From: an uncultured Eubacteriales bacterium
Lineage (GTDB): Bacteria > Bacillota > Clostridia > Peptostreptococcales > Anaerovoracaceae
Direction: 5' to 3'
Assembly: GCA_900542245.1 (NCBI GenBank)
Contig: UQMQ01000037.1
Location: forward strand, 1-18,015
Length of the DNA: 18,015 nt
Part shown: positions 12,127 to 18,015 of the stretch, one piece after another
Position numbering within the stretch: the stretch's first letter is position 1
Layout of the letters: each line of letters begins with the position of its first letter
Position numbers and translations under genes: made by a program
Notes under the pieces: model-generated
What the model was told of the DNA's origin: nothing
The model's database searches: none
The model's input: only the letters and a program-made list of their open reading frames with translations

Positions 12127-12180
12127 GTGAATTGGCTGGTCGTGAGGGTTCCGTCAATTCGTGCCCTTATTTTTGTTTTT
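12127..12180 (+). promoter_or_regulatory. possible attenuator in the pyrG leader
   Basis: Two stems cannot coexist. GAATTG (12129-12134) pairs with CAATTC (12155-12160), with two more G-U pairs outside. TGAGGG (12143-12148) pairs with CCCTTA (12164-12169), which is followed by five T, G and five T. The second looks like a modest terminator and the first like an antiterminator. The predicted transcript does not begin with the GGGC run used by Bacillus pyrG for G-reiteration control, so any mechanism would differ. Confidence 0.4.
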
Positions 12181-12225
12181 GAGAGCGAAGAGACGAGAGA
12201 AACGAAAAAAGGAAGAGGCATCACC

Positions 12226-13884
12226 ATGAAACAAAGCACCAATCAAACCGCAAGCAAGCAAGCCGCCAGACAGACAAAATTTATTTTTGTGACCGGAGGG
12301 GTTGTGTCAGGTCTCGGCAAAGGCATTACCGCAGCGTCGCTGGGCAGACTCCTCAAGGAGCGCGGACTCAAGGTTGCGGCACAAAAATTAGACCCGTATA
12401 TCAATGTAGATCCCGGGACGATGAGCCCGTACCAGCATGGCGAGGTATTCGTCACCGAGGACGGCGCGGAAACCGACCTCGACCTCGGACACTATGAGCG
12501 ATTCATCGATGAAGACCTGAATCGGTTCTCCAACCTGACCTCCGGCAAGGTGTACTGGAATGTGCTGAACAAGGAGCGCCGGGGCGAATATCTCGGCGAG
12601 ACCGTACAGGTGATCCCCCATATTACCAATGAAATCAAATCGTTTATTTACAATGTCGGACGCGCGACCGACGCAGACGTGGTCATCACGGAAGTCGGCG
12701 GCACGACCGGAGATATTGAAAGCCAGCCGTTCCTGGAGGCGATTCGTCAGGTCGGACTGGAGGTCGGTCCGGGCAACGCGCTGTTCATCCACGTGACACT
12801 GGTGCCGTATCTGCGCGGCTCAGACGAGCACAAGAGCAAGCCGACACAGCACTCCGTCAAGAATCTGCAGGGACTCGGCATCAAGCCGGACATCATCGTC
12901 CTCAGAGCTGACGAAAAGCTGGAAGAAAGTATTTTCAGGAAGATCGCGCTGTTCTGCAATGTCAAGCCGGATTGTGTCATCGAAAACATCACCATCCCGG
13001 TACTGTATGAAGCACCGTTGATGCTGGAAGCGCATCATTTCTCGGACATCGTATGCAGAGAGCTCGGTATCGAAGCACCGGCGCCGGACCTCGCGGACTG
13101 GAAAGCGCTGATTGACAAGATTCACAGCGCGGAGCGCAGTGTGACCATCGGGCTGGTCGGCAAGTACGTCCAGCTGCACGACGCGTATCTTTCGGTAGCC
13201 GAGGCGCTGCGGCATGCGGGCTATGCCTACGGTACCAATATCGAGATCGAGTGGATCGACTCCGAGAGCATCAACGAGCAGACGGTGGAAAACATCCTGT
13301 CGCAGTGTGACGGCGTGATCGTTCCGGGCGGCTTCGGCAATCGCGGGATCGAGGGCAAAATCCTGACCGCCGCTTACTGCCGGACGCACAATCTTCCGTA
13401 TCTGGGCATCTGCCTGGGCATGCAGGTTGCGGTCATCGACTTCGCCAGACATGTCTGCGGCATGGAGGACGCGAATTCCGGAGAATTTGACGAGCTGAGC
13501 AAGTACAAGGTCATCGATTTCCTGCCGGATCAGAGTCATCAGATCGACAAGGGCGGCACGCTGCGTTTGGGTGCTTATCCCTGCAAGATCGTGGAGGGTA
13601 CGCAGATGTACCGCTGCTACGGCACGGAGGAGATCTCGGAGCGTCATCGCCATCGCTACGAGTTCAATAATCTATATCGGGAAACTCTGGCGGAAGGTGG
13701 ACTGGTCATCAGCGGTACGTCCCCGGACGGCAACATCGTGGAGACCGTTGAGATTCCGCAAAATGATTTTTATATCGGTGTGCAGTTCCACCCGGAATTC
13801 AAGAGCCGGCCGAATAAAGCACATCCGTTGTTCCTGGGGCTGATAGAAGCTGCCCTCACCAAAAAGGAGACGAACCATGCATAA
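12226..13884 (+). CDS. pyrG: CTP synthase
   Basis: 552 residues, somewhat longer than the usual 535-545. It converts UTP, ATP and glutamine to CTP. Seen: a Lys- and Gln-rich N-terminal tail, then the ATP loop FVTGGVVSGLGKG, LDPYINVDPGTMSP, and VGGTTGDIES with the magnesium and UTP sites in the synthetase domain. The glutaminase domain has PGGFGNRG and nucleophile Cys396 in GICLGMQ, with the terminal FHPEF completing the triad. The ATG at 12226 follows GGAAGAGG. A GTG at 12127 in frame would add 33 residues with no family likeness. The last 8 bases overlap the purB start, indicating translational coupling. Confidence 0.97.
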   Translation: MKQSTNQTASKQAARQTKFIFVTGGVVSGLGKGITAASLGRLLKERGLKVAAQKLDPYINVDPGTMSPYQHGEVFVTEDGAETDLDLGHYERFIDEDLNRFSNLTSGKVYWNVLNKERRGEYLGETVQVIPHITNEIKSFIYNVGRATDADVVITEVGGTTGDIESQPFLEAIRQVGLEVGPGNALFIHVTLVPYLRGSDEHKSKPTQHSVKNLQGLGIKPDIIVLRADEKLEESIFRKIALFCNVKPDCVIENITIPVLYEAPLMLEAHHFSDIVCRELGIEAPAPDLADWKALIDKIHSAERSVTIGLVGKYVQLHDAYLSVAEALRHAGYAYGTNIEIEWIDSESINEQTVENILSQCDGVIVPGGFGNRGIEGKILTAAYCRTHNLPYLGICLGMQVAVIDFARHVCGMEDANSGEFDELSKYKVIDFLPDQSHQIDKGGTLRLGAYPCKIVEGTQMYRCYGTEEISERHRHRYEFNNLYRETLAEGGLVISGTSPDGNIVETVEIPQNDFYIGVQFHPEFKSRPNKAHPLFLGLIEAALTKKETNHA

Positions 13885-15310
13885 AGAAATTTACGAAAAT
13901 CCGCTTTGCGGCAGATACGCGTCCAAGGAGATGCAGCGCATCTTCAGCCCGGACAACAAGTTTTCCACCTGGCGCAGACTCTGGATCGCGCTGGCTGAGA
14001 GCGAAAAGGAGCTCGGACTCGCAATCACGGACGCGCAGATCGACGAAATGAAGCAGCATATTGATGACATCGACTATGCCAAAGCAGCCGATTACGAAAA
14101 GAAGCTGCGGCACGACGTCATGGCGCATATCCACACCTACGCGGAGCTCTGTCCGACTGCCGCGCCGATCATTCATCTTGGCGCGACGAGCTGCTTTGTC
14201 GGCGACAATACCGATATCCTGCAGATGAAAGAAGGGCTGTTACAGATCAAGAAGCTGTTGGTCAGCCTGATGCGGGCGCTGGCGGATTTCGCAGAGCGTG
14301 AAAAAGACACACCGACGCTTGCCTATACGCATTTTCAAGCGGCGCAGCCGACGACGGTGGGCAAACGCGCCTGCCTGTGGCTGCAGGATTTCCTGATGGA
14401 CTACGAACGTCTGGAATTTGAACTGGCGCATTTAAAACTGCTTGGCTGCAAGGGTACGACAGGTACAGGCGCAAGCTTTTTGGAGCTGTTTGCGGGTGAT
14501 CAGGACAAGGTCAGAGAGCTGGAACGAAAGATCGCGGCGAAGATGGGTTTTGAAGCCTGCATGCCGGTTTCCGGACAGACCTATTCCCGCAAGGTTGACA
14601 ACTTTGTTCTGCAGGTACTCAGCGGCATCGCGCAAAGCGCGAGCAAGATGGGGGTCGATCTGCGTCTGATGGCGCATATGAAGGAATTCGACGAACCGTT
14701 CGAGAGCGGACAGGTCGGTTCCTCCGCCATGGCATATAAGCGTAACCCGATGCGCAGCGAGCGAATCGTATCGCTTTCCCGCTACATCATCAATTGTACA
14801 GGCAATACCGCGGATACCGCCGCCAATCAGTGGCTCGAGCGGACGCTGGACGACTCCGCGAACCGCCGAATTACGATACCGGAAACTTTCCTGGCTGCCG
14901 ACGGCATCCTTTCGCTGGCGATCAACGTTATCACCGGGGGAACGGTCTACGACAAGGTTATGGCAAAGCATCTGCGGGAGGAACTGCCGTTTATCGCGAC
15001 CGAGAACATCCTCATGGATGCGGTCAGCCGCGGCGGTGATCGGCAGGAGCTGCACGAGATCATCCGGCAGTATTCCCAGCAGGCGGCAAAGGCTGTCAAG
15101 GCGGAGGGCAAGGAAAACAATCTGCTTTCACTGCTTCTCGCGGACGAACGCTTCGGTCTGACCGAGGAGAGTCTCGCGGCGGTACTCGATGTGCGCAAGT
15201 TCGTGGGCTGCGCGCCGCAGCAGGTGACGCGGTTCCTGGCGGACTATGTGCAGCCGGTTCTCGACGCAAACGCGGAGCTTGTGGGCGCGGAGGTTGAGAT
15301 CAACGTATAG
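13877..15310 (+). CDS. purB: adenylosuccinate lyase
   Basis: 477 residues, of the longer type in the fumarase/aspartase superfamily. It removes fumarate from SAICAR during purine synthesis and from adenylosuccinate to give AMP. Seen: RHDVMAHIH (78-86), LGATSCFVGDNTD (101-113), TPTLAYTHFQAAQPTT with the catalytic His152, and the superfamily signature GSSAMAYKRNPMRSE (281-295), which contains the catalytic Ser loop. The ATG lies inside the end of pyrG (8-base overlap), with AAGGAG just upstream. purA follows after 121 bases, so the two enzymes that turn IMP into AMP are adjacent. Confidence 0.97.
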   Translation: MHKEIYENPLCGRYASKEMQRIFSPDNKFSTWRRLWIALAESEKELGLAITDAQIDEMKQHIDDIDYAKAADYEKKLRHDVMAHIHTYAELCPTAAPIIHLGATSCFVGDNTDILQMKEGLLQIKKLLVSLMRALADFAEREKDTPTLAYTHFQAAQPTTVGKRACLWLQDFLMDYERLEFELAHLKLLGCKGTTGTGASFLELFAGDQDKVRELERKIAAKMGFEACMPVSGQTYSRKVDNFVLQVLSGIAQSASKMGVDLRLMAHMKEFDEPFESGQVGSSAMAYKRNPMRSERIVSLSRYIINCTGNTADTAANQWLERTLDDSANRRITIPETFLAADGILSLAINVITGGTVYDKVMAKHLREELPFIATENILMDAVSRGGDRQELHEIIRQYSQQAAKAVKAEGKENNLLSLLLADERFGLTEESLAAVLDVRKFVGCAPQQVTRFLADYVQPVLDANAELVGAEVEINV

Positions 15311-15431
15311 GCGCGGCAGGCAGGCAAAACCGCAAAAATTTCAAATGATTACAGCGCTCTGCGCGCTGCTTTCGCAAAGCGCGTACGGCGAAATCCATAG
15401 AGCAATACCAGAGATATAAGGAGGTAGCACA
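15311..15431 (+). promoter_or_regulatory. purB-purA spacer with competing hairpins
   Basis: CAGCGC (15352-15357) pairs with GCGCTG (15363-15368). CGCGCT (15362-15367) pairs instead with AGCGCG (15378-15383), with an inner GCTTT/AAAGC. The two stems share bases and exclude each other. No U-tract follows and I recognise no purine riboswitch. The spacer ends with a near-perfect AAGGAGGT ribosome site for purA. Confidence 0.4.
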
Positions 15432-16703
15432 ATGTTAACAGCTGTGGTAGGAACAAACTGGGGTGATGAAGGCAAGGGCCGCATGGTCGACCTTCTGAGC
15501 GAAAAATATGATATCGTCATCCGCTATCAGGGTGGCAACAATGCCGGGCATACCGTCGTCAACGAAAAGGGCAAGTTCATTCTGAACCTGCTGCCGTCGG
15601 GCATTCTGCGTGACGAGACCGTCAACGTGATGGGGCCGGGCATGGTCATCGACCTCGAGCATCTTTTCAACGAGATTAAAATGCTGCGCGACAAGGGCAT
15701 TGAGATCACGCCGAAACATCTGGTCATCAGTGACCGCGCGACGATCTGCATGCCGTATCACAAGATGCGTGACATTCTGGAAGAGGACAGACTGGCAGAC
15801 AAAAAATTCGGTTCTACCCGACGCGGTATCGCGCCGGTCTATGCCGACAAATATATGAAAAAAACACTTCGCATGGGCGATCTGCTGCATGCGGAGCATC
15901 TCAAGGAGCGCGTGGCGGATTTGGTCGAATGGGAGAACCTGACTGTTGCCGGCGGCTATGCGCACGAACCGATTTCACCGGACGACATGTATCAGTGGCT
16001 CGAAACCTACGGATTTCCGTTCAAGGATTATATCAAGGATACCACAGTTTACCTCGGCGATGCGGTACGGGCAGGCAAGAACCTGATGTTCGAGGCCCAG
16101 CTGGGTGCGCTGCGTGATATCGACTTCGGCATCTACCCGTATACGTCCTCGTCCTCCACGATCGCAGCCTATGCGCCGATCGGCGCGGGCATTCCGTTCT
16201 GCAAGGAGGACTGCGTGGTCGGCATTATGAAAGCCTATTCGAGCTGCGTCGGAGAAGGACCGTTTACCTGTGAACTTTTTGGGGAGGAAGCAGACAGACT
16301 CAGAGAGGCAGGCGGTGAATACGGCGCCGCGACCGGACGTCCGCGCAGAGTCGGCGGCTTTGATGTGGTAGCCTCCCGCTACGGCACCCTGATGCAGGGC
16401 GCGACTGAGATCGCGCTGACCAAGCTCGATGTGCTGTCCTATCTGGACAAGATCCCGGTCTGTACGCAGTACGAAGTCGGCGGCGCGCTGATCGACAACT
16501 TTCCGAATGGAAGTGCGCTTGCCGAGGCCAAGCCGCATTACGAATATGTGGAAGGCTGGCATTGCGACATCTCCGGCTGCCGCAGCTTCGATGAACTGCC
16601 TAAGGCCGCACGCGACTATGTTGAAATGATTGAAAAAGCCGTTGGCTGCCCGATCAAATACGTTTCCGTCGGCGCCGGCAGAGACGAATATATCGAAAGA
16701 TAG
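15432..16703 (+). CDS. purA: adenylosuccinate synthetase
   Basis: 423 residues, the normal size. It joins IMP and aspartate using GTP, the first committed step to AMP. Seen: the GTP-binding and catalytic loop NWGDEGKG (residues 9-16) with Asp12, GGNNAGHT with catalytic His40, the IMP-binding segment FGSTRRGIAPVYADK, and QLGALRDIDFGIYPYTSSS. Later come the aspartate-loop region ATGRPRRVGGFD and the guanine-binding TKLDVLS. AAGGAGGT sits six bases before the ATG. It is followed by an intrinsic terminator 140 bases after the stop. Adjacent purB completes AMP formation, and pyrG upstream makes CTP. Confidence 0.97.
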   Translation: MLTAVVGTNWGDEGKGRMVDLLSEKYDIVIRYQGGNNAGHTVVNEKGKFILNLLPSGILRDETVNVMGPGMVIDLEHLFNEIKMLRDKGIEITPKHLVISDRATICMPYHKMRDILEEDRLADKKFGSTRRGIAPVYADKYMKKTLRMGDLLHAEHLKERVADLVEWENLTVAGGYAHEPISPDDMYQWLETYGFPFKDYIKDTTVYLGDAVRAGKNLMFEAQLGALRDIDFGIYPYTSSSSTIAAYAPIGAGIPFCKEDCVVGIMKAYSSCVGEGPFTCELFGEEADRLREAGGEYGAATGRPRRVGGFDVVASRYGTLMQGATEIALTKLDVLSYLDKIPVCTQYEVGGALIDNFPNGSALAEAKPHYEYVEGWHCDISGCRSFDELPKAARDYVEMIEKAVGCPIKYVSVGAGRDEYIER

Positions 16704-16844
16704 AGGCGCGACCGCACACCGACTGCTGCAGCAGTTGCACACAGGTGGACACGACAGCAGCATGATCCGACCGTGCGTCGCAAAATCCTGCATAAGCTGC
16801 ACCTTTTTTGCAGTTTCATGGGGTCAAAAATGTCTATTTCTCTA
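16704..16844 (+). other. 3' untranslated stretch of purA
   Basis: No gene is visible. It contains a perfect 14-bp palindrome, ACTGCTGCAGCAGT (16722-16735), and a small CTGCA/TGCAG dyad near 16800 around a T run. It probably forms the tail of the purA transcript. Confidence 0.45.
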
Positions 16845-16881
16845 AAAAAGGAGCCCGCAGTGCACATGCGGACTCCTTTTT
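16845..16881 (+). terminator. intrinsic terminator of purA
   Basis: AAAAAGGAG (16845-16853) pairs with CTCCTTTTT (16873-16881). After one C-A mismatch, CCGCA/TGCGG continues the stem, and the loop is 7 bases. This is a strong intrinsic terminator ending in five T, and it is nearly symmetric, so it may work in both directions. Confidence 0.9.
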
Positions 16882-17124
16882 AGACCACTTTGCGATCCTT
16901 TTCTGTCATAACGACCGATAAAATGGCATGAATGGCTCATTTCGACAAAGAATTCTTTCAATTTTAGGGAATACACACCCATGCAGCAGAAAGCAGATCG
17001 CGAAAACAAGACATTTTTTCTGCGCATTTTCGGACAAAAGTGTGCAAAAACGGAATCTGCGATTCCTTTGCACACATGCCTGCCATGCATGGCAGACGCT
17101 TCGCTAGGTGCTTTTGTCTTGATC
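16882..17124. other. non-coding spacer dense in inverted repeats (possible structured RNA)
   Basis: No convincing gene. In order: a 12-bp palindrome AAAGAATTCTTT (16947-16958); GCAGAAA (16986-16992) pairing with TTTCTGC (17017-17023); a large hairpin with arms GTGTGCAAA (17040-17048) and TTTGCACAC (17067-17075) plus an inner GGAAT/ATTCC; and a perfect 16-bp palindrome CTGCCATGCATGGCAG (17080-17095). I see no clear promoter. Short open frames through it have no ribosome site or family likeness. Confidence 0.5.
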
Positions 17125-17153
17125 CCGGAAATATCGCACAGTAATATTTCCGG
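17125..17153. repeat. dyad, copy B of a two-copy intergenic element
   Basis: The perfect 10-bp arms CCGGAAATAT (17125-17134) and ATATTTCCGG (17144-17153), extended by GAT/ATC outside, flank a 9-nt centre. Bases 17128-17150 match 18 of 23 in the dyad at 10944-10966. It lies immediately past the U-tract of the hemerythrin terminator. Confidence 0.55.
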
Positions 17154-17159
17154 AATCAC

Positions 17160-17192
17160 AAAAAGGTGTAAGCCCATTTCTAAGCTTACACC
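17160..17192 (-). terminator. intrinsic terminator of bacteriohemerythrin
   Basis: The perfect 9-bp arms GGTGTAAGC (17165-17173) and GCTTACACC (17184-17192) with a 10-nt loop. On the minus strand they are followed by TTTTTGTG. It lies 43 bases past the stop codon. Confidence 0.85.
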
Positions 17193-17235
17193 ATAGTTCC
17201 TAAAATCTGCGCTTTATAACGAAGCCATGCCGGGC

Positions 17236-17631
17236 TTACTTGTTCAGGAAAGCACCTAACTTTTTGTCTTCGAACTTGATATGGTTTACCAACACAGCAA
17301 TATGACCGTTCAGTAACCCGATATCCGCTATGCTGCCTCCGGAAGTCGAAATCTTGTTTGCAATTTCCCGCAGCTTCAGCTTGTATGACTCGTGGAACTG
17401 CTTATGCGCCGGCATGCCTGGATAATTACTCTTAGCCTGGAGCTGTTCTTCATGGGTAAAATGCTTGTCCACATAGTTCAGCAGGAATTTGATGGTGGGA
17501 TCCAAGGCAGTACGTCCCTGTCCTTGTCCGCAGGCATCCAACAAAGTATTGACGGCGCGAAACAGTTCCCGATGCTCTCCGTCAATGATTGCGTTTCCGG
17601 TTTCTAAATCTTTTGTCACTTCATATCTCAT
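17236..17631 (-). CDS. bacteriohemerythrin
   Basis: 131 residues, the usual size of single-domain bacterial hemerythrin. It is a four-helix bundle holding a non-heme di-iron centre that binds O2, for oxygen sensing, storage or protection in anaerobes and microaerophiles. All seven iron ligands are visible: His20 (DGEHREL), His57 and Glu61 (HFTHEE), His76 and His80 (HKQFH), His117 and Asp122 (HIKFED). The ATG at 17631 is preferred, with AAGGA ten bases upstream. An ATG nine bases earlier lies too close to that site, and the longer frame to 17682 has no support. It is a single-gene unit with its own promoter and terminator. Confidence 0.94.
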   Translation of the reverse strand: MRYEVTKDLETGNAIIDGEHRELFRAVNTLLDACGQGQGRTALDPTIKFLLNYVDKHFTHEEQLQAKSNYPGMPAHKQFHESYKLKLREIANKISTSGGSIADIGLLNGHIAVLVNHIKFEDKKLGAFLNK

Positions 17632-17649
17632 AGTATCCATTTCCTTTCT

Positions 17650-17670
17650 CGGTTGTTCATCAGTCAACCG
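17650..17670 (-). promoter_or_regulatory. hairpin beside the hemerythrin ribosome site
   Basis: CGGTTG (17650-17655) and CAACCG (17665-17670) form a 6-bp stem with a 9-nt loop, ending a few bases before the GAAAGGAA ribosome site. It may tune translation. A second small stem, GTCGA/TCGAC, lies earlier in the leader. No known riboswitch is recognised. Confidence 0.35.
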
Positions 17671-17789
17671 GCATGCAGACATCTGTCCTTGCTTACAATA
17701 CAGCTTTTAGTTGCTCCGATGCCGCTGCATTCTTTTTTAGTCGATACAAGTTTCGACATAACATATAAATAATTTTTTGAACAATCTTA

Positions 17790-17818
17790 AGTATATCATA
17801 ATGCGCGAAAAATGTCAA
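17790..17818 (-). promoter_or_regulatory. promoter of bacteriohemerythrin
   Basis: A perfect TTGACA (17813-17818), a 17-nt spacer and TATACT (17790-17795) on the minus strand. The start would be near 17783, with an unusually long leader of about 150 bases for a short single gene. Confidence 0.85.
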
Positions 17819-18015
17819 CCCATGGCGGGGTGCGTCCCGACATTCGTAACGATTATGTACAGGACAAGGCTGCTTTTCTGCATCATCGTAAAAATCGATC
17901 GGCACATAGAGCAGCAAGGAATCTGCAATGAGTGCAGCTGGGATGAAAGAAAAAAAGCGTTACCATTCATTTAAAACAGTCCCTTATTTTTAATGCGATC
18001 GCTGAATCAATAAAA
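17819..18015. other. window end without a recognisable gene
   Basis: Nothing codes here with confidence. It holds a CTGCA/TGCAG hairpin (17923-17937) and a GCGATCGC palindrome (17995-18002). The next gene probably lies beyond the window. Confidence 0.4.

Noticed and set aside
12129..12160. A 10-base match to the conserved GAATTGACGG of 16S rRNA in the pyrG leader (minus strand)
   Set aside because: The match stops at 10 bases with no rRNA context on either side; chance.
12127..12225. N-terminal extension of CTP synthase from a GTG
   Set aside because: There is no family similarity, it overlaps leader hairpins, and the ATG at 12226 has a ribosome site.
12820..13653. A 277-codon minus-strand frame inside pyrG, and similar long frames opposite purA, purB and LysO
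   Set aside because: These are shadows caused by codon bias in GC-rich genes; no family motifs or ribosome sites.
16842..17177. A 111-codon minus-strand frame in the purA-hemerythrin spacer
   Set aside because: It runs through several hairpins and the purA terminator, with no ribosome site or motif.
17693..17917. A 74-codon minus-strand frame upstream of hemerythrin
   Set aside because: It overlaps the strong promoter at 17790-17818 and has no family likeness.

Overview
The window looks like ordinary chromosome from a Gram-positive anaerobe, most likely a member of the Bacillota (Clostridia-like). The reasons are the strong AGGAGG-type ribosome binding sites, sigma-A type promoters with 17-nt spacers, a PyrR-type pyrimidine attenuator, a GAAC-N4-GTT(T) LexA box, U-tailed intrinsic terminators, an acyl-ACP thioesterase and a bacteriohemerythrin. 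Coding DNA is moderately GC-rich and the spacers are AT-rich. I see no phage, insertion sequence, CRISPR array or defence cassette, and I did not find a clear new multi-gene system. The unusual material is mostly regulatory and non-coding.

Layout. 1-480: an AT-rich spacer, then tRNA-Pro(CGG) on the minus strand with its own promoter and terminator. 481-660: a GC-rich non-coding island with repeats. 663-1929: a LysE-type amino-acid exporter (minus) divergent from an HxlR-type regulator (plus), with promoters that overlap on one palindromic -10 element. 2028-5194: a plus-strand run of exonuclease III, proC, an AlkD-like DNA glycosylase and acyl-ACP thioesterase. The thioesterase overlaps the end of pyrR tail to tail. 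5180-7245: pyrR and uraA on the minus strand, with a PyrR-binding attenuator in the uraA leader. 7580-8524: an alpha/beta hydrolase of the monoacylglycerol-lipase type (minus). 8806-10904: two tandem LysO-type (DUF340) lysine exporter paralogues (plus). 11073-11753: lexA (minus). 12226-16703: pyrG-purB-purA (plus). 16704-17235: a 530-nt spacer dense in inverted repeats. 17236-17631: bacteriohemerythrin (minus). 17819-18015: no recognisable gene.

How the genes fit together. Three themes recur. The first is nucleotide metabolism: uracil uptake and its sensor PyrR, CTP synthase, and the two enzymes converting IMP to AMP. The second is amino-acid metabolism and export: a LysE-family exporter, two LysO-family exporters and proline synthesis. 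The third is DNA repair: an AP endonuclease, an alkylpurine glycosylase and the SOS repressor. Much of the regulation can be read directly: the PyrR attenuator of uraA, lexA autoregulation, and candidate operators at the lysE/hxlR, hydrolase and lysO promoters.
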